Below, one piece after another: positions 23,369-32,976 of a stretch of DNA of 36,304 nucleotides (position 1 is the first letter of the stretch; the number at the start of each line of letters is the position of its first letter). The notes below the pieces were generated by a model that worked only from the letters and a program-made list of their open reading frames with translations, made no database searches and was not told the origin of the DNA. A program made the position numbers and the translations under genes. Origin of the DNA: Anaeroplasmataceae bacterium (GTDB lineage: Bacteria; Bacillota_I; Bacilli_A; Acholeplasmatales; Anaeroplasmataceae). The stretch covers positions 1-36,304 of the forward strand of contig JAIEEQ010000066.1 of assembly GCA_029067355.1 (NCBI GenBank), read 5' to 3'.

Positions 23369-25231
23369 TTAAGCTGTCTGTGATAATACAAAATCAATCT
23401 GAGCAATCCATAACTGATTGGTATTTCCACTTGTAACATTTTTAATAGTTACAGTATTACCATTAACAACATAAGCACCATTCTCTCCAACTGTTAAAAT
23501 ATTTTCAGCAGAAGTTGATACTTGTAGAACGCCACCTTTATCGCCTGTTGCAATAGTTACAGTAATACTATCAATTTTATAGCCCTCAATAACTTTGAAT
23601 GTTAAAGAACATCCATTACCTTCTTTATTGCCATAAAGTCTGATTTCTGCACCATTTTTCAAATATGGGTTGTTAGCATATTCCTCACCACTGCTGCTTG
23701 TACCAGTAACAGCGGTATAAGTTACATCGAAAACATAATCATTAAGACCTAAAGCAGTAACAGGATTAGCAAATGTATGAATTTGACCTGCTTTATCCAC
23801 TGTGCTCTTTGCGGTTGCAGAAGTTAAAGGTGTTTCTGGCTTTGTTGGTGTCGTTGGGGTTTCTGGCTCTGGATCTGGTGTTGGATCAGTAGAAGTTGAA
23901 GGTGCTTTCTTTAATACAACTTGTAATAAAGCATTCTTAACTTGCTTAGATCCATTATATTCATCCATAGGTCCATAAACGGCAATAACATCACCAACAG
24001 CTAACTTTTCTTCAGCTTTCCAAGAATCATAACGAACAGCGCCAGTAGAATTCCATACACCATCAGGATAGTTCTTGTCATTATCTCCTTGATATAGACC
24101 ATATAAGTAAATTTCTTTTCCAGAAGCATCTTTTAAGTAAATATTACCATATTTGTCATTTACAATACTCTTAACTTCACCATATACACTTAAGAAATCA
24201 CCCTTAGCAACCTCTAAAGCATCAGATACTGTTAAGAATGGATAATCTTGAATTAAACAGTTCTTAACTTCCTCTGTTGTATTATAAGTATCTCTTTGAC
24301 CATATACATAAACATAATCGCCAACAGCTAACTTCTCTTCAGCTTTCCAAGAGTCATAACGAACAGCATCAGTAGATGACCAAGTACCATTTGCATAGTT
24401 CTTATCAACTGAACCTTGATATAATCCGTAAATTTCAATTTCTTTACCTGCTTCATCAACAATCCAGAAGTTACCATACTTATCAGAAGCAATGCTCTTA
24501 ATTCTACCTTGAACAGAAATTAATGCATCCTTAGGTTGAGCTAAAGCATCTGTAACAGTTAAGAATGTTATTTCTTTTGATACGCGTGTTTTAACATCTT
24601 TCTCTACAACTATTGTACCAGCAGTTGCTTTAACCTTTATAAATACATTTTCAGATCCAGTTTCTGGGTCTAAAGTTAATTGTGTTCCTTCTAACTTAGC
24701 AGTCGCATAAGTGCCACCTAAAGAATATTCAAATGTAATTTCATCCTTATATTCATTAGATTTAGCAGGTAAATCTAAGACTACTTTTTCATTATAAGAA
24801 GCTTTTACACCTGTATTAGAAATTGCAGTATTTAAAGCTTTTTCAGCATCAATCATTTGAACAGTTGTTTTAAATTCATAAGATGCTGTTTGACCACCTG
24901 CTGTAACAGATGCAGTTAATTTTACTTCTGTATCTACATCAAATGGAAGCTTAACATCTGCCGTATATTGTGTATCATTGTTCTCAATTATATTTAATAC
25001 TGATGTGTCACTTGAAACCCAAGAAACATCATAGGTTTCAGAATTGTGTTTTACAATCTTAGGGATTGCAAAGTCCTCAGAAACCTTTGTCCCATCCTGT
25101 GTTAATATAACTTTATTCAAAATTTCTTCTGCTAAAGAAACTTTTGAATCATCATTGCCACAAGATGTCATTGCTGTAATTCCTAATGTAGCTAATAAAC
25201 CACATGCGGCGATCTTTCCAATTTTTTTCAT
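23369..25231 (-). CDS. Surface lipoprotein with atrophied Ig-like domains and two tandem OB-like repeats
   Basis: Signal peptide with lipobox AMTSC (Cys 24). Residues about 33-220 look like two degenerate bacterial Ig-like domains (VSWVSSDTSVLNI is typical). Residues 223-331 and 332-440 are direct repeats of an OB-like unit (FLTVTDAL, IKSI..DKYGN, EIYLYGLYQG, DSWKAEEKLAVGD, VYG). A Thr/Pro linker (about 445-470) precedes a C-terminal beta domain (475-620) ending in LWIAQIDFVL. OB units of this kind often accompany extracellular nucleases and bind nucleic acid or sugar; no catalytic motif is seen. Last gene of the operon, 26 bases after the nuclease. Role inferred: nucleic-acid capture at the surface. 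Confidence 0.75.
   Translation of the reverse strand: MKKIGKIAACGLLATLGITAMTSCGNDDSKVSLAEEILNKVILTQDGTKVSEDFAIPKIVKHNSETYDVSWVSSDTSVLNIIENNDTQYTADVKLPFDVDTEVKLTASVTAGGQTASYEFKTTVQMIDAEKALNTAISNTGVKASYNEKVVLDLPAKSNEYKDEITFEYSLGGTYATAKLEGTQLTLDPETGSENVFIKVKATAGTIVVEKDVKTRVSKEITFLTVTDALAQPKDALISVQGRIKSIASDKYGNFWIVDEAGKEIEIYGLYQGSVDKNYANGTWSSTDAVRYDSWKAEEKLAVGDYVYVYGQRDTYNTTEEVKNCLIQDYPFLTVSDALEVAKGDFLSVYGEVKSIVNDKYGNIYLKDASGKEIYLYGLYQGDNDKNYPDGVWNSTGAVRYDSWKAEEKLAVGDVIAVYGPMDEYNGSKQVKNALLQVVLKKAPSTSTDPTPDPEPETPTTPTKPETPLTSATAKSTVDKAGQIHTFANPVTALGLNDYVFDVTYTAVTGTSSSGEEYANNPYLKNGAEIRLYGNKEGNGCSLTFKVIEGYKIDSITVTIATGDKGGVLQVSTSAENILTVGENGAYVVNGNTVTIKNVTSGNTNQLWIAQIDFVLSQTA
23912..24238 (-). repeat. 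OB-like repeat unit B (109 codons)
   Basis: Second copy of the in-frame repeat; shares long nearly identical DNA with unit A around AVRYDSWKAEEKLAVGD. Confidence 0.8.
24239..24565 (-). repeat. OB-like repeat unit A (109 codons)
   Basis: First copy of the in-frame repeat, directly joined to unit B. Equal length and high local DNA identity point to a fairly recent tandem duplication. Confidence 0.8.
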
Positions 25232-25257
25232 TTAAACTTTTCCTTTCCTCTATTTTG

Positions 25258-26535
25258 CTACTCTAAAATAGTTACATCATCCACTGATACAACTCTAATT
25301 TGTTTTGTACCATTGAAAGTTTCAATCAATCCAACAACCGTGATTGTTTTTCCCTTGAAATAATCTTCTGTAATTATTTCATAGTTTTCAGTTCTAAGTA
25401 TAGATGTACGAACAGTAACTGTCTTTCCATCAACTAAACCAGTAATTGTTATAGCTCCTGCACTAGAACCCGTAGTTGTTGTATATACGCTTGTTACTGA
25501 AATGTTTTCTAACTTTACTAGCATTCTTTCTGTATCGTTAGAAGCATTTATTAAATCATTTGCAGTTAAAGTGGTTGTAATTACTTCATAATTTTCCTCT
25601 AATAAAGTAATATTTTTTAAAGATTGTACACCAATATCTTGCATATTGGAAATTTGAACCATTCCATTGTATTCCTGAACATTTCCATAAATAGAAACGC
25701 GATTTCCTGGAACAAGCTTTTTGGTGTTCAAGTTATATCCCTTATACAATAACATAGAATAAACAGTTTCTGTTTCAGCATCATAATCCTGAGCATAAAC
25801 ATATAATCCATCTTCTTTTGTTATTGTACAATCAAATTTAACAGCAATTGCATCATTAATCAATTTTGTTTGATTCTCTATAATATATTTAATTGTAACT
25901 TCTTGTGCATCACCATAATAATAATTTGGATCCTTTTCTTTGCCTTTGCTGAAAACCTTTATCCCTTGTATAACGGCTTGAGCATTTGCTTTTTCAAATT
26001 GAGAAGAATATAGCTTTATAGAGGAGTATTTACCATAAGATAAACCCTCTTGAACTAATTCAAGATTCAACAATCTGTAATCTGCTGAGCTACTTTCTCT
26101 ATACCAAACATAAGTTAAATAACGATTACCCGTAGTATCAATTTGAGCAGGACCACCATCACTTTGAACAACAATAGAATCTGCATTTTCTAATTTACTT
26201 GCTGTAAATTTAGAAGCTGTTTTTCCCCATTCTTCTACTTGACCAGTGGATTCTGGAGTATCTACACCCAAAAAGCGTGCAGTAAATTCTTGTCCATTTG
26301 CCTTAAATACAGCAGTATCTCCATCTACGCATCGTAAAAGTTCAGCAAAAGCAACTCCATCTTCTCCAAAGAATGAATGATCTGATGTAACAGAAAACCC
26401 TAATTTAGTTTCTGAAACATAGTCAACAAATTCTGGTGTATTAGGTTCTTCCTCTTTGTTATCATTACAGGAAGAAAATAAACCAATGCTAAATATAAAG
26501 CACAATATGAATAATACTTTGCGTATGTTTTTCAT
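25258..26535 (-). CDS. Surface-anchored thermonuclease (SNase) lipoprotein with C-terminal OB-like domains
   Basis: Signal peptide with lipobox LFSSC (Cys 23). Residues about 60-200 are a staphylococcal-nuclease domain: calcium-site D73, R87, D92-T93, E95 and R138. Their spacing equals D21, R35, D40-T41 and E43 of the S. aureus enzyme exactly, with the last Arg one residue shorter (51 instead of 52), so the enzyme should be active on DNA and RNA with Ca2+. Residues about 210-425 hold two OB-like units (VPGNRVSIYGNVQEYNGMVQ; KGKTITVVGLIETFNGTKQI). It sits 24 bases after the binding-protein gene in the same operon as a complete ABC importer, which suggests it feeds the transporter. Confidence 0.92.
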   Translation of the reverse strand: MKNIRKVLFILCFIFSIGLFSSCNDNKEEEPNTPEFVDYVSETKLGFSVTSDHSFFGEDGVAFAELLRCVDGDTAVFKANGQEFTARFLGVDTPESTGQVEEWGKTASKFTASKLENADSIVVQSDGGPAQIDTTGNRYLTYVWYRESSSADYRLLNLELVQEGLSYGKYSSIKLYSSQFEKANAQAVIQGIKVFSKGKEKDPNYYYGDAQEVTIKYIIENQTKLINDAIAVKFDCTITKEDGLYVYAQDYDAETETVYSMLLYKGYNLNTKKLVPGNRVSIYGNVQEYNGMVQISNMQDIGVQSLKNITLLEENYEVITTTLTANDLINASNDTERMLVKLENISVTSVYTTTTGSSAGAITITGLVDGKTVTVRTSILRTENYEIITEDYFKGKTITVVGLIETFNGTKQIRVVSVDDVTILE

Positions 26536-26559
26536 TTACATCAACTCTTTTTTTAGTTT

Positions 26560-27981
26560 TTAGTCTTCACATTCAAGAATGGCATCTCTAAATGCTTTAT
26601 CAATTGTTTTTGTTTCAGTAATAGCTGCAACAAATAATGCTCCTACTTGATCACGAGCCTTAGAAGAACCATTAAATGCAGGTGAAGTATAATAATTATC
26701 AATAAATTCAGAAGATTTCTTTGCAGTTAAAGCTGCTAAACCATCTGCTGACTTTCCATTTCCTGTTGCTAACCAATCAGCATATGTTCCCTTATCTGCT
26801 AAATTACCCTTTGTATAAACAGAGTTTAATACTGGGTTGTAACCACTCGCATTAGAGAATGCAGCTTGGAAATCTGTATCTAATAAATAGTCCTTAATGA
26901 AAATCCAGCTTGCTAATACTCTTTGTGGATTATCTTCCTTATTTAGAATACATAAGCTTGGTCCCTGAGAAATAACCTTGAATTCTCCATTTTCCCATGT
27001 TGGAATAGCAGTTACATCTACTTCAAATGATTTATTTGATGGATATTGGTGAGCAGCTCCACCAGTAGATCCAATAGACATAAAGCTATACTTTGTATTA
27101 GATCCATTATTATAAGTTGCTGGATCATAAGCAGTAAACAAAGATGATGTATAAGTAGTTAAGATAGTTTGAGTTGTAAATAATCCTTCTTGATACCACT
27201 CAAGGAATTTTTGAACATAGCTTCTGTTTTCTGCATTGTCAAATAAGAAATGATTGCTACCAGAAGCAGTTGTATATGCAGACCCTGTTTGCTCACATAA
27301 AGTGATAAATAAGTTTGCCTCACTATCAATTCCTAAAGGAATAACATTAGGATATTTTGTAGAACCATCTTCATTTTTCATATTCTTAATTGTTCTACAT
27401 AATTCCATTATTTCTTGCCATGTTCCAGGTACACTCCATTTATTTTCATCAAATACTGTTTTATTATAATATAATACCTCAGTAGATTTTGAGAAAGGAA
27501 TTGTGTACATTAAATCATCGCCAAATTGCTTTCCTTCGGCATAATACCCAGGAACAAAATCATCTAATTGCTCTTGAGTAAATCCATAGGTAGGATCATT
27601 AATTAAATTATCCAATTGAACTACGGCATTTGCTCTGTTATAAAGAGCAACATGGTCTGGGTAACAATATGCAATATCTGGCTCCAAACCTTGTGGAATT
27701 TCAGTTGAAATTTGATTTCTAACTGCATCATAGTTACCAATTTGCTGAGAATTAATCTTAATGTTAGGATAATCAGCTTGGAACTTATCAATTGCTGTTT
27801 GTAGGATAGCCTGTAAATTGGTTCCCATTGTGTGATAGAACTCGATTGTCATTTCTTTTGATGTATCAAGTCCTCCCTCTGGAACAACATAGTTTGCTTG
27901 TCTTTTTCCGCCACCACAGCTTGCAAGAGCCAAAGCCAATCCTGCTGTTACTCCAGCTAATAAAAACTTTCTTGCTTTCAT
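26560..27981 (-). CDS. ABC importer extracellular solute-binding lipoprotein (family 1, CUT1 type)
   Basis: 473 aa. Lipobox LALASC (Cys 22) anchors it outside. MTIEFYHTMGTNLQAILQTA, FQADYPNIKIN, YYNKTVFDENKWSVPGTWQE and a long C-lobe match the MalE/UgpB-type fold, length typical. By family it would bind oligosaccharides or glycerol-3-phosphate-type ligands; the adjacent nuclease suggests a nucleotide or (deoxy)ribose-phosphate product, which is inference. Start ATG with AAGGAG about 11 bases upstream; 61 bases after the permease gene. Confidence 0.92.
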   Translation of the reverse strand: MKARKFLLAGVTAGLALALASCGGGKRQANYVVPEGGLDTSKEMTIEFYHTMGTNLQAILQTAIDKFQADYPNIKINSQQIGNYDAVRNQISTEIPQGLEPDIAYCYPDHVALYNRANAVVQLDNLINDPTYGFTQEQLDDFVPGYYAEGKQFGDDLMYTIPFSKSTEVLYYNKTVFDENKWSVPGTWQEIMELCRTIKNMKNEDGSTKYPNVIPLGIDSEANLFITLCEQTGSAYTTASGSNHFLFDNAENRSYVQKFLEWYQEGLFTTQTILTTYTSSLFTAYDPATYNNGSNTKYSFMSIGSTGGAAHQYPSNKSFEVDVTAIPTWENGEFKVISQGPSLCILNKEDNPQRVLASWIFIKDYLLDTDFQAAFSNASGYNPVLNSVYTKGNLADKGTYADWLATGNGKSADGLAALTAKKSSEFIDNYYTSPAFNGSSKARDQVGALFVAAITETKTIDKAFRDAILECED

Positions 27982-28042
27982 TTTCTTTGTTTCTCCTTTT
28001 GTCTTTCTTTTTTAAAGCTTGAAATTTATATTAAAGGCAATT

Positions 28043-28957
28043 TTAGCCCTTAATACCACTCTTAGATACACCCTTCATAATGTATTTTCTGAAGAATATA
28101 AAGATAATAATCAATGGCAATGACACCATAACAACGCCCGCCATTTTCATAGGGAAGTGAGTCATATTGGTCTGCTCATCAACAAAGCTATTGGTTAACC
28201 AGTTTGAAATCAACTGGAAATTTTTGTCTTTGTTAACTAGTCTTGGCCAAATATAGGAATTCCATGAGCCCATTACCTTCAAAATTCCAATTGAGGTAAT
28301 TGTTGGACTTGCTAATGGAATCATAACCTTCATTAGATATTTCATATCACTTGTACCATCTACCTTTGCAGCATAGTACAAGGAATCAGGAATTTGCATA
28401 AATGCATTTCTTAACAAATACACATAAAATATAGATACCAAGAATGGAACAATTAAAACCGTATAGGAGTTTGTCCATCCTAGATTTGCCACAGTAGCAA
28501 AGTTTGAAATTGTAAACAATTCTCCTGGTACCATCATAGTAGCTAGCAAAATTGTAAACACTAAATTTTTTCCCTTAAATTCAAGTCTTGCGAATGCAAA
28601 GGCGGCAAGAATAATAACCACCATAGATAAAACCGTAGATACAATAGCTATAATAACTGTATTAAGCATATCTCTAGCAAAATAGTTTACCTGAGCTGCA
28701 TTTATATAATTTTCAAAGACAAAATTTTTAGGAAAATAGGTTGGGACTAACAACAAATATTCATCCATAGTTTTAAAGGATGTATTTAGCATCCAATAAA
28801 ATGGGAACAAAGTTGTAATAGCAACAATAACTAAAAATATGTAAATAAAAACCTTAGTAATTATTTTTATTACGTTTTGACGCTTAATTGCCTTTTGTAT
28901 TTTTTCTTCAGAATCAAATACAGGAGTTTGTACGGGTGCTTGTAAATTATTTTCCAT
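28043..28957 (-). CDS. CUT1-type ABC importer permease (MalG/UgpE-like)
   Basis: 304 aa, six transmembrane helices from about residue 30. The EAA loop near residue 200 reads YYAAKVDGTSDMKYLMKVMI-PLASP, which contacts the ATPase. The start FYWMLNTSFKTMDEYLLL is typical of the MalG side. It follows the MalF-like gene by 12 bases with AGGAGG. Confidence 0.94.
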   Translation of the reverse strand: MENNLQAPVQTPVFDSEEKIQKAIKRQNVIKIITKVFIYIFLVIVAITTLFPFYWMLNTSFKTMDEYLLLVPTYFPKNFVFENYINAAQVNYFARDMLNTVIIAIVSTVLSMVVIILAAFAFARLEFKGKNLVFTILLATMMVPGELFTISNFATVANLGWTNSYTVLIVPFLVSIFYVYLLRNAFMQIPDSLYYAAKVDGTSDMKYLMKVMIPLASPTITSIGILKVMGSWNSYIWPRLVNKDKNFQLISNWLTNSFVDEQTNMTHFPMKMAGVVMVSLPLIIIFIFFRKYIMKGVSKSGIKG

Positions 28958-28969
28958 GTCTTCTTCCTC

Positions 28970-29911
28970 CTAAAAATGTACTCTCTTTTTATTTACTTGG
29001 AATTGAACGATTGTTAAAAGTAAAATAATAACAAACAGTGCTAATGCCATAGCAGAGGCACGACCATAGTCCGTAGTTTCTATGAATTCATAAATTCTTG
29101 CAACAACGGTGTTCATACGGCCCTGATCACCAATAGGCCCCATATTGTCTGCACCAAACACTCCAACAACAGATGAATATTCCTTAAATGCTCCAATAAA
29201 CCCTGTTACAAATAAATATGAAATCATTGGCGAAAGTAACGGAACAGTAATTTTCGTTAAAACTCTCCATTTTGGAGTACCATCAACCTTTGCAGCATCA
29301 TAATATTGTTTATTTACAGATTGTAATGCACCAGATAAAATAAGGATTTTAAATGGTAATGCACTCCAAACGATGTAAACAACCAACACTGTTATATTTG
29401 CCGCATAAGATGAGCCTGGTCCCATCCAGTTCACCGGTCCGATTCCAAACCATCCTAGGAAAGTATTAATAATTCCCTCTGCACCAGAAGACCCCTGAGA
29501 AACAGACTGGAACATTAATGCAAATACTGATCCAATTGCCAATGCATTAGTTACATAAGGTAAAAAATAAATTGTCTGAAAAAGTTTTTGCAATGGTTTA
29601 ATGCTATTTAATGCTACTGCAATTAATAAAGCAATAACTATTGACAAAGGAACGGTAAATACAACCAATATTGCTGTATTTCCTAATGCCCTAAGAAATT
29701 TAATAGAAGATGCGCTTCCATCAAATAATTTTCGGTAATTTTCAACACCAATCGTAAAGTCTGCATATCCAGAAGCAGCGTCCATACCATTATAATTATT
29801 TATAAAGGAATAAACGATGGTGGAAATCATAGGGTAAAATGTAAATATAGCCATAAGGATTAAGGCTGGAGCTAAAAACAACCACGCCTTTTTGGTGTTT
29901 AATCCTTCCAT
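28970..29911 (-). CDS. CUT1-type ABC importer permease (MalF/UgpA-like)
   Basis: 313 aa, six transmembrane helices. The EAA loop is YYDAAKVDGTPKWRVLTKIT followed by VPLLSP. WLFLAPALILMAIFTFYPMI is the usual N-terminal helix. It forms the heterodimeric pore with the MalG-like protein. It lies 12 bases after the ATPase gene with GAGGTGGG as ribosome binding site. Confidence 0.94.
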   Translation of the reverse strand: MEGLNTKKAWLFLAPALILMAIFTFYPMISTIVYSFINNYNGMDAASGYADFTIGVENYRKLFDGSASSIKFLRALGNTAILVVFTVPLSIVIALLIAVALNSIKPLQKLFQTIYFLPYVTNALAIGSVFALMFQSVSQGSSGAEGIINTFLGWFGIGPVNWMGPGSSYAANITVLVVYIVWSALPFKILILSGALQSVNKQYYDAAKVDGTPKWRVLTKITVPLLSPMISYLFVTGFIGAFKEYSSVVGVFGADNMGPIGDQGRMNTVVARIYEFIETTDYGRASAMALALFVIILLLTIVQFQVNKKRVHF

Positions 29912-29923
29912 TTAACCCACCTC

Positions 29924-31066
29924 TTATTCTTCAGTTGAGGTTTTGTCAACCTCATCATTAGTTTCTTCACTTTGTTTCTCTTTTATAAATAAATCTTCCT
30001 TACCTAAGCGAATTTCAGTCTGTCGATTAAATAAGAATACTTTGCTTGGTTTTAAATTGAATTTAACAACACCAGTTGCAGGAATCTTCGTATCCACATC
30101 AACAATTGCACGTAGAGTTGGCTTTTCACATTGTTCATTTTTAGCAACAATAGAAATATCTCTACCCATAACCTCTAATTGTTGTACATTACAAGAAAAT
30201 ACTCCCTTATCAGAAACAATAAATCCTTCTGGACGAATACCAACATAAATTTCTTGATCAGCAAATTCTGTATCCATTATTGCTTCATTGCCAATATAAA
30301 CCTTGTGATTTTTGATTTCTCCTGAAAAAATATTAATTGGAGGCGTTCCTAAAAATTTAGCAACAAACAAGTTCACAGGATCATCATAAACTCTCTGTGG
30401 CTCATCTACCTGTTGCACAACTCCCTCTTTCATAACCACAATAAAATCAGAAATGCTCATTGCTTCCTCTTGGTCATGAGTAACGAAAATTGTAGTTACT
30501 CCAGTTTCACGCTGGATTCTTTTAATTTCCTCTCTTGTTTGTAATCTTAAACGAGCATCTAGGTTGGACAATGGTTCATCTAATAATAACACATTTGGAT
30601 TTTTGACAAGAGCACGAGCAATAGCAACTCTCTGCTGCTGTCCTCCTGATAATTCAGCAGGCTTTCTGTCAAGCAAATTGTCAATTTGAACAAGCTTTGC
30701 TACTGCTAAAGCTCTATCATTTGCCATTTTTTTACTAACCTTTTGATTTGTTAATGGGAAAGTAATGTTTTTCAAAACTGTCATATGTGGGTATAATGCG
30801 TAGTTTTGGAATACTAATCCAATTCCTCTTTTTTCTGCTGCTAGATGTGTTACCTCAGCATCACCAAAGAAAATTTGTCCAGAAGTAGGAACCTGTAATC
30901 CACTAATCATAAACAATGTTGTAGATTTACCACATCCAGATGGTCCTAATAAGCCAACCAATTTTCCATCAGGAATCTCGATGTCTAGATTATCAACTGC
31001 TCTAACTTCGGATTGAGTCTTTTTGTTAGTAAAGACTTTAGTTAAATTCTTAAGTACAATCTTCAT
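29924..31066 (-). CDS. CUT1-type ABC importer ATPase (MsmK/UgpC/MalK-like)
   Basis: 380 aa. Walker A GPSGCGKSTT, Q-loop LVFQNYALYPHMTV, signature LSGGQQQRVAIARAL, Walker B NVLLLDEPLSNLDARL, switch VTHDQEEAMS, and a C-terminal TOBE region (YVGIRPEGFIV). I start at the ATG behind AAGGGG; the longer frame adds residues with no family similarity. First gene of the operon. Such ATPases can serve several sugar importers, but here the whole transporter is encoded together. Confidence 0.94.
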   Translation of the reverse strand: MKIVLKNLTKVFTNKKTQSEVRAVDNLDIEIPDGKLVGLLGPSGCGKSTTLFMISGLQVPTSGQIFFGDAEVTHLAAEKRGIGLVFQNYALYPHMTVLKNITFPLTNQKVSKKMANDRALAVAKLVQIDNLLDRKPAELSGGQQQRVAIARALVKNPNVLLLDEPLSNLDARLRLQTREEIKRIQRETGVTTIFVTHDQEEAMSISDFIVVMKEGVVQQVDEPQRVYDDPVNLFVAKFLGTPPINIFSGEIKNHKVYIGNEAIMDTEFADQEIYVGIRPEGFIVSDKGVFSCNVQQLEVMGRDISIVAKNEQCEKPTLRAIVDVDTKIPATGVVKFNLKPSKVFLFNRQTEIRLGKEDLFIKEKQSEETNDEVDKTSTEE

Positions 31067-31160
31067 TTTTAAACCCCTTATTTTTTTCTTACGAAGAATT
31101 TTGTTTATGTGCAATAGCAATAAAAAAGAAACACCAAACAAAAAATTTCTTTCTATTTTA

Positions 31161-31169
31161 ATTGTAACA
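31161..31169 (-). promoter_or_regulatory. Extended -10 promoter of the ABC importer/nuclease operon
   Basis: TGTTACAAT on the minus strand (TG-N-TACAAT), about 95 bases ahead of the ATPase start. The -35 is weak. Confidence 0.5.
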
Positions 31170-31258
31170 TAGCCAAGCAAAAAAGAAAATAGAAAAAAGT
31201 ATTTTTGCCAAGCTTTTTTTATAAATTTTTGGAATTGAAAAACAAAATGTAACTTTTA

Positions 31259-31297
31259 GACGAAAATAAAACCCTTTCCTATGAAAGAGTTTCTTTT
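31259..31297 (-). terminator. Terminator of asnS
   Basis: AACTCTTTC pairs with GAAAGGGTT (9 bp, one wobble) around ATAG, followed by TTATTTTC on the minus strand. Confidence 0.85.
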
Positions 31298-31303
31298 AAT
31301 CTA

Positions 31304-32686
31304 TTAAAATTCACAATTTTTAGGTGTTCTAGGAAAAGGAATAACATCTCGAATATTCTCTATTCCTGTTAGATACATAATCAAACGTTCAAAGCCCATT
31401 CCAAAGCCTGAATGAACACAACCTCCATACCTTCTTGTATCCAAATACCAATCAATTTCTTTTGGATCAATATGGAATTCTGCCATTCTAGCTAGAAGCT
31501 TTTCTAAATTCTCTTCTCTTTGAGATCCACCCATTAATTCTCCAGCCTGCGGAACAACCAAATCAACAGCAGCTACCGTTTTTCCATCTGGATTTAACTT
31601 CATATAATAGGCTTTTATATCCTTTGGCCAATTTGTAATAAATACAGGTCCATTAAAATGCTCTGTAATATACTTCTCATGTTCTTTTGCAATATCATCC
31701 TCATAGGATGGAGTAAATTCCCATTTTACTGGAGCCTTTTTTAAAATATCAATAACCTCGTGATGAGATATTCTAACAAAATTTGAATTTAACAAATCGG
31801 TTAATTTTTGTTTTAACCCTTTTGCTACAAATTGATCACAAAATTGTATTTCTAATGGACATTGTTTTAAAACATAATCCACAACAAATTTTAGCATTTC
31901 CTCTTCAATATCCATGAGTCCGTTTAAATCACAAAAGGCCATTTCAGGTTCTATCATCCAAAATTCATTAGCATGAGTTTTTGTATTAGAATTTTCTGTT
32001 CTAAATGTAGGTCCAAAGGTGTATATATCACTAAATGCCATAGCAAAGGTTTCTCCATGAAGTTGTCCTGATCCAGTTATAAACGCTTGTTTCCCAAATA
32101 AATCCTTAGAAAAATCAACTTTTCCTTCGTCATAAGGCAAATGATTAAAATTCAGTGTAGAAATTTTAAACATTTGATCTGAGCCTTCACAGTCAGCACA
32201 AGTAATCAAAGGCGTATGTACATAAAGATATCCATTATCCTGAAAATATTTATGAATTGCCATTGCTGCAACACTTCGTATCCTGAAAACAGCAGTAAAG
32301 AGGTTTGTTCTAGGGCGCAAATGAGCTACCTCTCTTAAAAATTCTCTTGTATGGCGTTTTGGTTGAATTGGATAGGTTTCAGGACAATCTCCTAACATAT
32401 GTACAGAAGATGCATGAATTTCAAATGGCTGTTTCATATTTGGAGTTAAAACAACAACACCCTTTACCTGAACAGACATCCCAACACGATACTTAGAAAT
32501 TTCCTCAAAATTATCTAATTTATCATCATAAACAACTTGTAAATTATCAAAATACGTACCATCATTTATATTTAAGAATCCAAATTGAGCCTGAGCGCGA
32601 TTTGTTTTTACCCACCCCATAATGGTGATTTCTTGTTCATTAAACTCTTCAAATTTTAAAAATAGCTGTTTTAGTTTTGTTCTCAT
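31304..32686 (-). CDS. asnS: Asparaginyl-tRNA synthetase
   Basis: Class II synthetase charging tRNA-Asn. 460 aa from the ATG behind AGGAGG. The N-terminal OB anticodon-binding domain (ITIMGWVKTNRAQAQFGFLN) and catalytic domain with motif 2 FRTENSNTKTHANEFWMIEP and motif 3 GFGMGFERLIMYLTG are present. AsnRS and AspRS are related, but the T-box specifier in its leader is AAC (Asn), which settles the identity. Confidence 0.97.
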   Translation of the reverse strand: MRTKLKQLFLKFEEFNEQEITIMGWVKTNRAQAQFGFLNINDGTYFDNLQVVYDDKLDNFEEISKYRVGMSVQVKGVVVLTPNMKQPFEIHASSVHMLGDCPETYPIQPKRHTREFLREVAHLRPRTNLFTAVFRIRSVAAMAIHKYFQDNGYLYVHTPLITCADCEGSDQMFKISTLNFNHLPYDEGKVDFSKDLFGKQAFITGSGQLHGETFAMAFSDIYTFGPTFRTENSNTKTHANEFWMIEPEMAFCDLNGLMDIEEEMLKFVVDYVLKQCPLEIQFCDQFVAKGLKQKLTDLLNSNFVRISHHEVIDILKKAPVKWEFTPSYEDDIAKEHEKYITEHFNGPVFITNWPKDIKAYYMKLNPDGKTVAAVDLVVPQAGELMGGSQREENLEKLLARMAEFHIDPKEIDWYLDTRRYGGCVHSGFGMGFERLIMYLTGIENIRDVIPFPRTPKNCEF

Positions 32687-32700
32687 AGTTCCTCCTAAAA

Positions 32701-32912
32701 TAAAAATCCTTAGCATAATGCTAAGGACGAATTCTTCCGTGGTACCACCTTACTTCTAGTGTAATCACTAGCACTCAAATTCTTTAACGCAGAAAACGGA
32801 TGGGTCTACTTAATTTCTTCCATCTCTCAAAGGTGTTTCATTCTATTTATTGCTATCTATTTTCACCAACCATAGATTCTCTATAAGCGATTCTAAATAG
32901 AACAATCCTCAT
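32701..32912 (-). promoter_or_regulatory. T-box riboswitch upstream of asnS (specifier AAC, Asn)
   Basis: T-box core TAAGGTGGTACCACGG (32752-32737), stem III CTAGTG-ATTA-CACTAG, stem I with specifier AAC (32837-32835) followed by ACC. The attenuator is TCCTTAGCAT/ATGCTAAGGA followed by TTTTTATTTTA (32727 downward). It is nearly identical to the serS T-box over the stem III-antiterminator part. It fills the gap between asnS and cwlJ. Confidence 0.96.
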
Positions 32913-32919
32913 CACAGAT

Positions 32920-32948
32920 TTTATATCTTTATTTTTATTGTATATCAA
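32920..32948 (-). promoter_or_regulatory. SigA promoter of asnS
   Basis: TTGATA (32948-32943), 17 bases, TATAAA (32925-32920). Confidence 0.8.
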
Positions 32949-32976
32949 ATTGAAAAAAAGTCAATAAAAAATAAAG

